Positions 16,873-25,604 of a stretch of 64,000 nucleotides of DNA are shown piece by piece. The notes below the pieces were generated by a model. The model saw nothing but the letters and a program-made list of their open reading frames with translations, was not told where the DNA came from and ran no database searches. The stretch's first letter is position 1; each line of letters starts with the position of its first letter. Made by a program: the position numbers and the translations under genes. This DNA comes from JACJWR01 sp963752505 (GTDB taxonomy: Bacteria; Actinomycetota; Actinomycetes; S36-B12; UBA10799), in assembly GCA_963752505.1 (NCBI GenBank), contig CAVVYM010000001.1:124001-188000 (forward strand). Reading direction: 5' to 3'.

Positions 16873-17645
16873 ACCTGAACCTGATCCCGCAGACCCTCCA
16901 GCGTTCGTTCGCCGATCCCCGGTACGTCGAGCAGTTGATCCACCGACCGGAAAGCACCGTTGGCCTCACGATGGGCGATGATCTTCGCCGCCGTGGCGGG
17001 CCCGATTCGCGGCAACAGCTGCAGTTCCTCGGACGTGGCGGAGTTCAGGTTCACCAATGCCCCGTTCGCCCCCGCCGACGCGTTCGGCTGTTGCGCGACC
17101 GCGACGCCCGAACCGGCGCCCGGCACGCCGACGGGGGCTGCGGCACTGTGCTGTGCGCCGACGTACACCTGCTCACCGTCTGCCAGCACGCGAGCCAGAT
17201 TCAAGCCGTCGAGCGACGTTCCGGCTGCCGCACCCCCGGCCGCCGCTAGCGCCTCGGCCACTCTGGAACCCAAGGGCAGCGTCACGACGCCCGGGTTCGC
17301 GACGTCGCCAGCCACGTGCACGACGACCAGCCCACCCGGATCTGCCGCCTCTGCGGACGCGGGATCAGGTCTGCCCTCCTGCGTGAGTTGAGGTTCCTCG
17401 ATCGGCGAGGCCGGCGATACGGCTTCGGGCATGCTCCGCGCCGCCGAGACCGCTCCGACGCAGAGTAGGAAGCCCACGAGCAGCACCGTGAACAGCCAGG
17501 GCCGCATACGCCCGGGTCGCAGTGCAGTCGAGAGTCGACGTCGGCCCGGTGCATCGTCGGGCAGGTGCTGGGTGGTCACCGGCACACCAAAGGCAGCCTG
17601 CAGCCGCTGCCTTGCCGGCCCCTCGGGGGCATCGTCGTCTCGCAT
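16869..17645 (-). CDS. comEA: ComEA-like helix-hairpin-helix DNA-binding protein
   Basis: 258 residues. A cytoplasmic head is followed by one transmembrane helix (about 49-68, PWLFTVLLVGFLLCVGAVSA) and a Pro/Ala-rich linker. An SLBB/Grb domain lies at about 104-165 (VVVHVAGDVANPGVVTLPLG), and two HhH motifs at about 198-258 (VNLNSATSEELQLLPRIGPA, LDVPGIGERTLEGLRD). ComEA binds incoming double-stranded DNA outside the membrane and passes it to ComEC. It starts the comEA-comEC(-holA) unit. Confidence 0.92.
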   Translation of the reverse strand: MRDDDAPEGPARQRLQAAFGVPVTTQHLPDDAPGRRRLSTALRPGRMRPWLFTVLLVGFLLCVGAVSAARSMPEAVSPASPIEEPQLTQEGRPDPASAEAADPGGLVVVHVAGDVANPGVVTLPLGSRVAEALAAAGGAAAGTSLDGLNLARVLADGEQVYVGAQHSAAAPVGVPGAGSGVAVAQQPNASAGANGALVNLNSATSEELQLLPRIGPATAAKIIAHREANGAFRSVDQLLDVPGIGERTLEGLRDQVQV

Positions 17646-17713
17646 GCATATGACGCTAGTGAGAAGTCACCTGGGCCAGCGGCCCGAAGTTGTCAGCTGT
17701 GGACAATCGTCGG

Positions 17714-18289
17714 CTAGTCCGACGAGAAGAACGCCTCGCGGATGTTGCTCTGATGACGCACCACGATGAGCAGTGCCACGGCAAGGGCGAGAACGATGTC
17801 GTAGGGCCGCTCGCCAAGGACCACTGCGGTCGGAATCAGCGTCAGCGCACCGGCCACACTCGCGATTCCGACGCGCCGGGTGATGAGGAACACCACACCG
17901 AAGATGACAAGCACCGGCAATGCCCACTGCGGACTCAGGGCGAGCACAACACCACCGGCGGTAGCGACACCCTTTCCGCCACGGAAGCCGGCGAACGGTG
18001 AGGTGATGTGGCCCACGATCGCCGCCACCCCTGCGATGACGCCGAACTCCTCACCCCACACGGTGGCCGCCACGAACGCCGGAACATAGCCCTTGGCGAT
18101 ATCGAGCAGCGCCACCACAACTCCGGTCCAGCGTCCCATGACACGCCCGGCGTTGGTGGCCCCCGGATTCCCGGATCCCTCTCCACGGATATCCGCACCC
18201 TTGACACGAGCGAAAATGAGCGCGAAGTTGATCGATCCCAGTAGGTACCCGAAGAGTGCTGCAATCAGACCGGCAAGCCAGGGATTCAT
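17714..18289 (-). CDS. plsY: Glycerol-3-phosphate acyltransferase PlsY
   Basis: 191-residue integral membrane acyltransferase that transfers the acyl group of acyl-phosphate to glycerol 3-phosphate, the first step of phosphatidic acid synthesis. The three conserved loops are visible: GYLLGSINFALIFARVKGAD with RGEGSGNPGATNAGRVMG, then VGHITSPFAGFRGGKGVATA, and the C-terminal hydrophobic part ending VRHQSNIREAF. The ATG at 18289 is chosen because the first membrane helix begins at once; the longer open frame is antisense-like. If the degV frameshift is corrected, the degV stop overlaps this ATG as ATGA. Confidence 0.94.
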   Translation of the reverse strand: MNPWLAGLIAALFGYLLGSINFALIFARVKGADIRGEGSGNPGATNAGRVMGRWTGVVVALLDIAKGYVPAFVAATVWGEEFGVIAGVAAIVGHITSPFAGFRGGKGVATAGGVVLALSPQWALPVLVIFGVVFLITRRVGIASVAGALTLIPTAVVLGERPYDIVLALAVALLIVVRHQSNIREAFFSSD

Positions 18290-19127
18290 GGTCGTGGCGC
18301 GATGCTCACGCTGACCATGCCCGGCCCCACGTGGGCGCCCACCACGGCACCCACCTCGTTCACGAGAATGTTGTTGAGCCCAGCCGGTTCTCCAAGTCGG
18401 CGGCCAGTGCCACGCCCCGGTCAGGTGCGGCAAGGTGCTGTACGGCCACGTCGACGGAACGATCGCCGATGCGTTCGACGGCGATCTCCGCCAGCCGGGC
18501 CAGCGCCTTGTTGGCAGTGCGGGCCTTCTCCAGTGGCATCACCCGGCCATCCACAAGTTGAAGCAGCGGCTTGACGCGCAGGGCGGTGCCGACTGCGGCG
18601 CTCGCCACGCCGATCCGCCCCCCGCGGCGCAGGTACTCCAAGGTGTCGACGTAGAAGAGCAACTCGGCTCCTGCCGCAACGCGCCGGGCCGCGTCGGCGA
18701 CCTCGGTGGCGTCCGCACCTCTGTGGGCGGCTTCGGCGGCTGCAAGGACGGCGAAGCCGAGCGCCATCCCCACCGCCCGCGAGTCGATGACGGTGACCGG
18801 GATCGCCGCATCGTGCGAGGCGAGCAGCGCTGACTCGTAAGTTCCACTCATGTCCGACGAGAGATGGATGCTCACGACCGCGTCAGCGCCAGCCTCAGCG
18901 GCAGCCCGGTAGACCGACGCGAAATCGGCCGGAGTGGGCCGTGAAGTCGTGATGACCTTCCATTCGCGCAGCGCCTCGGCCACCTGCCACGGTTGGATCT
19001 GCGTGCCCTCCTCGTATCCGCGGCCGGCGACGATCACGAGCACTGGCACCACGCGCACCTGCCACTTGGCGACTAGCTCGTCAGGCAGGTAGGAGGTGGA
19101 ATCGGTGACGATGGCGACTGAGGGCAT
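18286..19127 (-). CDS. DegV family fatty-acid-binding protein, frameshifted near the 3' end
   Basis: DegV proteins bind a fatty acid and serve as FakB-type partners of fatty acid kinases. The N-terminus MPSVAIVTDSTSYLPDELV, SRPTPADFASVY, VSIHLSSDMSGTYESA and LEYLRRGGRIG are family marks. As read, the frame ends at 18360 after 255 residues (ENRLGSTTFS). One base less at about 18380 restores LNNILVNEVGAVVGAHVGPG and MVSVSIAPRP, the expected DegV ending, with a stop that overlaps the plsY start as ATGA. I therefore give the repaired span. The break is a single-base insertion, most easily a sequence error; decay cannot be ruled out. Confidence 0.85.
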
Positions 19128-19207
19128 GGCGCCACCCTACTTGCGCACCCGGGGGGAGTCCTGTGGCGAAGCCAGCGGCGCGACGAGCGGGCGCCAGTGC
19201 GATCGGG

Positions 19208-21708
19208 TCAGGAGGCTGGCACCAAGTTCACCAGTTTGGGTGCCCGCACAATCGTGCGTGCGACCTCCCGACCGGCGAGGGCCTTGACCACCGAGGGATC
19301 CGTCAGCGCCAGCGCCTCCAGTTCGTCAGTGCTGATCTGCGGACTCACCCTCAGGCGCGCCTTCACCTTGCCCGCCACCTGCACGATGCAGGTGACCTCG
19401 TCCGCGCACGAGGAGCGCCGGATCGACCTGCGGCCAGCCGGCCCGGGCCACCGAGGGGCTATGCCCGAGCCGTGCCCACATGTCCTCCGCCGTGTAGGGC
19501 GCGACCAGCGAGAGCAGGATCGCCACCGCCTCAACCGCTTCGCGCACCGCCGGGTCGTGCGGTCCGGGGCCTGAGTCGATGGCCTTGCGCGCGGCGTTGA
19601 CCAACTCCATGACCTCGCGCCACGGCGACGTTGAACCGATAGGCGTCGATCGCCTGAGCGGCATCGTCGATCGAGCCGGTGCGCGATCGTGCGCAGCGTG
19701 ATGTCACCGGTCGTGGCGTCCGCGCCGGGTGGGCTCTGGACTCCTGCGGCCAGCCGCCACGCCCGCGCGAGGAACCGATTCGAACCTGCCGGGGACACAT
19801 CGGCCCAGTCGATGTCGTCCTCGGGCGGCCCGGCGAACACCATCGTCAGCCGGATCGCGTCGACCCCGTGCTGCGGCCAGTTCGTCGGAGAGGCGCACCA
19901 GGTTGCCCCGCGACTTGCTCATCGCCGAACCATCCATGACCACCATGCCCTGGTTGAGCAGGCGGGTGAACGGTTCGTCGAAGTCGACCAGGCCCATGTC
20001 GTGCAGCACCTTGGTGAAGAACCGCGCGTACAGCAGGTGCAGGATCGCGTGCGTCACGCCACCGACGTACTGGTCGACCGGCATCCAGCGTCGCGCCTGG
20101 CCGGCGTCGAACGGGCCCGTCGTCCTTGCGCGGGTCGAGGTAGCGCAGGAAGTACCAGGAGGAGTCGACGAAGGTGTCCATGGTGTCGGTGTCCCGCTGC
20201 GCGGTCCCACCGCACTTCGGGCAGGCCACGTCCGCCCAGTCGGTTGCTGCACCCAGCGGCGACGTGCCCTTCGGCTTGAGATCCAGACCCTCGCTGCCGG
20301 GCAGCCGCACCGGCAGCTCGGTCACCGGCACCGGCGACCTCACCGCACTGCTCGCAGTGGACGATCGGGATCGGGGTGCCCCAGTAGCGCTGCCTCGAGA
20401 TCAGCCAGTCGCGCAGGCGGTAGTTGACTGCGGCCTCGGCCGGTGCCCCGCTCGTCCAGGACCGCGATGATCCGGGCGATCGCCTCAGCCTTGTCGAGTC
20501 CGTCGAGCGGGCCGGAGTTGACGTGCCGGCCGTCGTCCGCGGTCGCCTCCCCCGTCGCGGTCGGGGTCCGTCGTCCGGTTCGACCACGACCCGCACCGGC
20601 AGGTCGAAGGCCCGAGCGAAATCGAGGTCTCGCTGGTCGTGCGCTGGCACCGCCATGATCGCCCCGGTGCCGTAGTCGGCCAGACGTAGTCGCTGGCGTA
20701 GACCGGGATCTGTTCACCGTTGACGGGTTGATGGCATAGCGCTCGAGGAACACACCCGTCTTGGGCCGGTCCGTGGCGAGTCGTTCGATATCGCTCGTCG
20801 CGCGAACCTGCTCAACGTAGGCGGCGAACTCCGCTTCGGCGGGCGTGCCCGCGGCCAGTTCCGCCGCCAGGTCGCTGTCGGCCGCCACCACGAAGAATGT
20901 CGCGCCGTACAGCGTGTCCGGTCGGGTGGTGAAGACCGTCACCGGCTCGTCGCGACCTCGAATGGCGAACTCCACCTCGGCGCCCTCGGAACGGCCGATC
21001 CAGTTGCGCTGCATCGACAGGACCTTGTCCGGCCAGGCGGCCTCCAGTTGCGCCATGTCCTCTAGCAGGCGGTCGGCGTAATCGGTGATCCGCAAGTACC
21101 ACTGCGTGAGCTTGCGCTTGGTCACGGCCGTGTCGCAGCGCTCGCACTTGCCGTCGACGACCTGCTCGTTGGCCAGCACGGTCTGGCAGTTCGGGCACCA
21201 GTTGACGTTGGAGGCCTTGCGGTAGGCCAGTCCGCGCTCGAACATCTGCAGGAAGAGCCACTGGTTCCAGCGGTAGTACTCCGGGTCGCAGGTGTTGAGC
21301 GATGCGATCCCAGTCGAACGAACACGCGTAGCGGCGCATCGAGGCGCGCTGCGTGGCGATGTTCTCGTAGGTCCAGGCCGCTGGATCAACGCCGCGCTTG
21401 ATGGCGGCGTTCTCGGCAGGGAGGCCGAAGGCGTCCCAACCGATGGGGTGCAGCACGTTGTAGCCGCGCTGCACCCAGTAGCGAGCCAACACATCGCCGA
21501 GGGCGTAGGCCTCCGCGTGCCCCATGTGCAGGTCGCCGGAGGGGTAGGGGAACATGTCGAGCACGTACTTCGTCGGCCGATCGTCATCCGGGTTGCCGGA
21601 ACGAAAAGGCGCAATCTGGTCCCACACAGGCAGCCACCGCTCTTGCAGGGCGTGCGGATCGAACGAGGATGCGAGGAAGCCGGCGTCGGCATCTGTATAA
21701 GTACTCAT
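19208..21708 (-). pseudogene. leuS: Leucyl-tRNA synthetase, interrupted by about 11 single-base frameshifts
   Basis: Charges tRNA-Leu. The parts, read across frames, give an almost complete class I synthetase of about 830 residues. The HIGH region is PYPSGDLHMGHAEAYALGD, followed by HPIGWDAFGLPAENAA, the zinc-like WCPNCQTVLANEQVVDG, the editing domain (TTRPDTLYGATFFVV), RDWLISRQRYWGTPIPI, DTFVDSSWYFLRY, and KMSKS as GSAMSKSRGN. The anticodon and C-terminal domains end KLVNLVPAS. Breaks that restore the frame lie near 21303, 20441, 20337, 20117, 19876, 19677, 19622 and 19408 (one extra base each) and near 20729, 20687 and 20572 (one base short each). LeuS is essential and every motif is intact, so error in this stretch is the simplest reading; a second copy elsewhere would be needed for true decay. 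Confidence 0.9.
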
Positions 21709-21818
21709 AGCCGTCCCAGGCTATCCCTGGGCTACTCAGGTCCACCCATGCAGTTGGCCTCTCGGCCGAGCTCGGGCCGTAGGATGCGGTCCGTGCTGTT
21801 GCCGGCGGGCGGATTGGG

Positions 21819-22580
21819 ATGGGAATGCTGCTAGGAACCCTTGAGTACCAGGTGCACCGGATCGCCGGCTGGCCTCGACAGCAACTGCTTCGACATCGGG
21901 AGCGGCACAAACCTCAGCACGTCATCGACATGCTGGAGGCAACGCGCTTCCGACGCCCGGCCTATGACTTCATCGTTGCCATGATGGTGAATCCATCGAT
22001 CTTGTACGACTTCGATTTGAGTACCGACGATCTCGCCGTCGACGTGGGCGCATTCGAAGGGGAATGGGCAAGTCGAATCAGTGACACCTACGGATGCACT
22101 GTCGACGCCTTCGACTTGAGCCCGCGATTCAACGAGCCGCTCGCAGCCGTGGCGGACTCCCATCCCAAAGTGCAGGTCCACCATGTCGGTCTCGGCGCCG
22201 CCGACGAGTTGGTACGAGTCTCGAAGAAGAGCATGGGTTCGTCCGCCTTCGCCCATCCAGGGGATTCCTCCGACCAGGTCTGGGATGAGGCGCGGATCCG
22301 AGACGTCGCCGGTGTCTGGGACGAACTCGGCTGGACCCGAGTGGCTGCGATGAAGATGAACATCGAAGGCGGCGAATACGATCTACTCGAGCGCCTGATC
22401 GCGACCGGGCTGCATGCCCGCGTGGACGCCTTCACCATCCAGTTCCACGAGTGGTTACCCGACGCCTACCGGCGTCGCCGACGTATCCGAAAAGCGCTCA
22501 ATCAGACGCACGTATGCGACTGGAACTACCCCTTCATTTGGGAGAAATGGTCACGTCGCCGGAACCAGCAGCGGCAGTGA
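21819..22580 (+). CDS. FkbM family methyltransferase
   Basis: 253 residues. The SAM-binding motif I is DLAVDVGAFEGEWASRISD, followed by VDAFDLSPRF, and AAMKMNIEGGEYDLLERL is the strong FkbM signature. FkbM enzymes O-methylate sugars or small molecules; the substrate is unknown. It diverges from leuS with a 110-bp gap. A clear paralog lies at 24103 (shared blocks NIEGGEYDLL, FQFHEW-type, RRRRIRK and the ending WEKW), so this is one of a pair flanking a YhhN and an SGNH gene. An internal ATG at 21825 is an alternative start. Confidence 0.87.
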   Translation: MGMLLGTLEYQVHRIAGWPRQQLLRHRERHKPQHVIDMLEATRFRRPAYDFIVAMMVNPSILYDFDLSTDDLAVDVGAFEGEWASRISDTYGCTVDAFDLSPRFNEPLAAVADSHPKVQVHHVGLGAADELVRVSKKSMGSSAFAHPGDSSDQVWDEARIRDVAGVWDELGWTRVAAMKMNIEGGEYDLLERLIATGLHARVDAFTIQFHEWLPDAYRRRRRIRKALNQTHVCDWNYPFIWEKWSRRRNQQRQ

Positions 22581-22612
22581 GGCAACGATTCCTATCTGGG
22601 CTACGTGGTAGG

Positions 22613-23194
22613 TCATGTGCACCCCCACGCGTAGTTGCGGCCGCTCTGGACGAATCGAGTCCACCCAAGGATAGTGTCTGACGCTACAAACAGCGCGGCT
22701 GCGGCGGCCAGTGGCCAGGTGTTAGTAGCGAAGGCCGCCACTGCCATCAAGCTCAAGAGAACTTGATAGATAGACACCACCTGTCCCATCGCAATGTTCC
22801 GCTGGGAGGCAGCTACCGTGATGCGCCGGCCGACGGTGAACATCAGAACCAGCGCCAACGCGATCCCGATCGTCATCCCGATGCCCGGCTGCGCGTAGGG
22901 GAGCCAGCCGATGATGTACAGCAGATGCCCGACCGCGAATGCAGCCGCCCCCGGCACGAACTTGCCCAGCATCAGCCCGACATCGCCAGCAAGACCTGCT
23001 GCTTGGGCCCCGACCGTGAATAGGCGCAAAGCCATCGGGATATCAGGCAACGTGAGCGTCGCTGCGATCAACACCACCATTACTGCCGGCTTGAAGGTGT
23101 AGACCAAACGATCCCGCCCGCCGGCGACCCCGACCCAATCGATTGCCGCTGCCACGAACGCCACGATGAGAAGCGCAATCGTGGTGGTTGTCAT
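22613..23194 (-). CDS. YhhN family membrane protein (lysoplasmalogenase-like)
   Basis: 193 residues, almost entirely hydrophobic with about seven to eight helices. Family marks are GHLLYIIGW in the middle and ASDTILGWTRFV near the end. The best-studied YhhN relative (TMEM86) hydrolyses the vinyl ether of lysoplasmalogens; bacterial homologs are mostly untested. A strong AGGAGG lies just before the ATG at 23194, which rules out the longer open frame to 23305. It is 14 nt downstream of the SGNH gene on the same strand, so the two are probably co-transcribed. Confidence 0.85.
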   Translation of the reverse strand: MTTTTIALLIVAFVAAAIDWVGVAGGRDRLVYTFKPAVMVVLIAATLTLPDIPMALRLFTVGAQAAGLAGDVGLMLGKFVPGAAAFAVGHLLYIIGWLPYAQPGIGMTIGIALALVLMFTVGRRITVAASQRNIAMGQVVSIYQVLLSLMAVAAFATNTWPLAAAAALFVASDTILGWTRFVQSGRNYAWGCT

Positions 23195-23208
23195 GAGACC
23201 TCCTCGTA

Positions 23209-23970
23209 CTAGTCGGATCCCACCGCGTTCGGCGTACCTCGTTCGGCGAGTCTGCCCGCCAGCATTGCACCCACGGCGGTACCCACCGCCTCGTGGCTGC
23301 GCCACGACCAGTGCATGCCGTCAGGGTTGGCCGTACCGTCCAGCAGTGACGGCCAGATCAACGGGTCGACATCAAGGAAGTGCAGGCCAAGAGCCCTAGC
23401 CGCATCTTGGGCAGCCACCACTGCCGGCCCGTGGCTCCTGGTAGCGGGGTAGTCGCGCGCAGCAAAGGGCGCGGGTCCGAGCAGCAGGATGGGCAGGTTT
23501 CCGCGGTAGTACCGAATACCCCCGACGATCCGCGCGAGGTAGGAGTCTGTGGCTGATTGCGGCAACTGCCGGAACGGTCCACCCGTCGCCCGCATGACCT
23601 TCGGAGCCGCGATTCGGTAGGTTTGCCGGAGCCGGCGTCGCCAGGAGCCGGGGCGTACGTAGGCAATTCCCTCCCGCAGGTAGGTTGGGATTGCTGCTGG
23701 GAGTTGATCCATTCCTCCCAGCGCGATCACGACGGCGTCAGCCTGCGGGAGAACTTCGCCCCAGCAGCGTGGGTCCTTGGTGAGTGCCCACCACCCGTCT
23801 CGCATTGTCCACCCCAGCCGCGCAACCAGGTCAATTCGAGCGTCAACACCACAGTGCGCAAGCTCCACCGCAACCATCCGGGGCCATAGCCGGGCGTCGT
23901 GAGGCATCTCGGCTCGTTCCGGACCGTGATAGGTCAACGAGTCTCCGAGAACCAAGACGTTAACACTCAC
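23209..23970 (-). CDS. SGNH/GDSL hydrolase, OctT-like
   Basis: 253 residues. Block I is VLVLGDSLTYHGPERAEMP (Ser11 nucleophile), a GG motif (IALGGMDQLP) comes in the middle, and the C-terminal catalytic Asp/His are in NPDGMHWSWRSHEAVG. The overall pattern resembles the mycobacterial diglucosylglycerate octanoyltransferase OctT, whose gene in mycobacteria lies beside degV and the glucosyl-3-phosphoglycerate phosphatase gene. The resemblance and the neighbourhood suggest an acyl transfer or hydrolysis role on a glycoside, but the substrate here is inferred. Start is GTG at 23970. Confidence 0.82.
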   Translation of the reverse strand: MSVNVLVLGDSLTYHGPERAEMPHDARLWPRMVAVELAHCGVDARIDLVARLGWTMRDGWWALTKDPRCWGEVLPQADAVVIALGGMDQLPAAIPTYLREGIAYVRPGSWRRRLRQTYRIAAPKVMRATGGPFRQLPQSATDSYLARIVGGIRYYRGNLPILLLGPAPFAARDYPATRSHGPAVVAAQDAARALGLHFLDVDPLIWPSLLDGTANPDGMHWSWRSHEAVGTAVGAMLAGRLAERGTPNAVGSD

Positions 23971-24102
23971 ATGCTCACCCTAGGAGGCGGCTCGTTCGGC
24001 GCCGGACCGTACCCGGCGCAACGTCTGCAGACACTCCCGGTCAGTATGACCAGCCGGGCGGGCCGCGGGCAGTAGGTTGGGACCTGTGAATAGGATGTTC
24101 CG

Positions 24103-24873
24103 GTGACCGAAACGCCGCGCCGGCTGCGCGGGTTCCGTCGCCCCACCGAATACGACATACGCCGATTGCTCGGCACCCCACGGAAGTGGGTCATGCGCCG
24201 CAAAGAGCGGGACCAGGATCCGCTCGCGATCGCCTTCTTGAGGCGGGGCGCTACCGCAAGGCGCAGTATCGGTTCATCGCACGGCGCATCGATGAACCCG
24301 AGATCCTTTACACCTGTGACAATCTGACCGAAGACTCGTTGGCCGTCGACGTCGGGGCTTTCGAAGGCCTCTGGAGCACCAGCGTGTCGGCACGCTACGG
24401 GTGCAAAATCGACGCTTTCGAACTCAGTCCAGAATTCTTCGGCGTCATGGCTGACGTGGCCGAGGAGTTCCCGGGAGTGCGGTCGCACGAGTATGGCCTT
24501 GGAGGGCGAGACGAGACTGTGCGGGTCTCGCAAACGCACATGGGCTCCTCAGTGTTCATCAATCCGGTGACCGGCGAGGACGTCGACTGGATCGACGCGC
24601 AGATTCGGGACGTGGCTGAGGTCTGGTCGGAACTCGGCTGGGATCGCGTTGCGGTGATGAAGATCAACATCGAAGGTGGCGAATACGACCTACTCGATCG
24701 ACTCATCGAGACCGGGCTTCACACGCGAGTGGATTGCCTCTTCATCCAGTTCCATGAGTGGATCCCCAACGCCTACGCCCGGCGCCGACGAATCCGTAAG
24801 CACCTGCGACACACCCACGAGGAACAGTGGGGCTACCCCGTGGGTGTGGGAGAAGTGGGTGCTCAAGGCCTAA
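24103..24873 (+). pseudogene. Second FkbM family methyltransferase, two frameshifts
   Basis: Paralog of the gene at 21819. It starts with GTG (MTETPRRLRGFRRPTEYDIR) and reads in one frame to about 24236, where one missing base shifts it to LLEAGRYRKAQYRFIARRID. The SAM motif (DSLAVDVGAFEGLWSTS) and FkbM signature (VMKINIEGGEYDLLDRL) are intact. Near 24833 one extra C in a CCCC run destroys the ending; with CCC it reads YPWVWEKWVLKA and stops at 24873, matching IWEKW of the first paralog. Both breaks are single-base and at least one is in a homopolymer, so sequence error is likely. Without repair the frame runs on to 25091. Confidence 0.8.
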
Positions 24874-24894
24874 CCGGCCCGGCCGCGGGAAGCA

Positions 24895-25590
24895 TCACCC
24901 GGCCAGTCCCGTGGACACCTGCAGCCGGATTCCAAGGTCTTCATAGGCGCGATGTTGAAGTTCGACAAAGTCGCCTTCGTCCCAGGGCTGCAGCACGGCA
25001 ACGCCTACTACCAGCGCTGGCAGCTCGACGTCAGCCGGGGCCATGGCTGCCATCTGCGCGACTAGCCGGGCTTCGACTGTGGATGGGGTGAACCCTGGCC
25101 CCTTGCCGACCACCATGATCGTGTCCTCATCGACTCGGCCGACCGCGTCACCCGATCGGAAGACCAATTCGGAGGCCTCCGCCACTGAGATCATGTCCTC
25201 GTCGGTGAGTCCCGCCGGCCCACTCGAATCGGGCGACATCACCCTCACCAGGCAAGCGCTCACGGCGTCGGAATCGCGTCGGGCGATATGTACGATTCGC
25301 TGCCCGACGAGGGCTATTCCTTCGCCACTCAATAGCCCGGTGACCTCATCAAACAATGCGAAGCGCTCGAATCGCGCCTCGGCGTCGGCGAGTGCGCGCC
25401 GGAACCCGCGACGCTCCACAAGAGCCAGTGTCCATCCGGCCGCGGCCACCAACGCCAGCCCCCCGCCGCCAACACACAGCCTGCGCGCGCATCCATCATG
25501 CGTGCAGTTTGCCAGGACCAACTCCGCAGCGGGGGACGGTGCGACAGACTGATACCCGCAAATCAAGTAGCCTGCGACTAGCAACGGCAC
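24895..25590 (-). CDS. Membrane protein with degenerate GGDEF-like domain
   Basis: 231 residues from the chosen GTG. A hydrophobic N-terminal segment (VPLLVAGYLICGY) and a second at about 40-62 precede FALFDEVTGLLSGEGIAL, which matches the start of GGDEF domains (DxLTGL). Where diguanylate cyclases have GGDEF, this protein has the changed loop RVDEDTIMVV, so it should not make cyclic-di-GMP; it may bind a nucleotide or act by contacts (inference). The open frame runs on to 26031, but that part is antisense to the repeat gene and has no protein-like composition. The two genes overlap or abut at their starts, so they are divergent. Confidence 0.65.
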   Translation of the reverse strand: MPLLVAGYLICGYQSVAPSPAAELVLANCTHDGCARRLCVGGGGLALVAAAGWTLALVERRGFRRALADAEARFERFALFDEVTGLLSGEGIALVGQRIVHIARRDSDAVSACLVRVMSPDSSGPAGLTDEDMISVAEASELVFRSGDAVGRVDEDTIMVVGKGPGFTPSTVEARLVAQMAAMAPADVELPALVVGVAVLQPWDEGDFVELQHRAYEDLGIRLQVSTGLAG

Positions 25591-25604
25591 TACTGGATGG
25601 GGCC

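Noticed and set aside
19208..21708. Several short separate genes in place of leuS
   Set aside because: Each fragment matches consecutive parts of one leucyl-tRNA synthetase in different frames, so one broken gene explains all.
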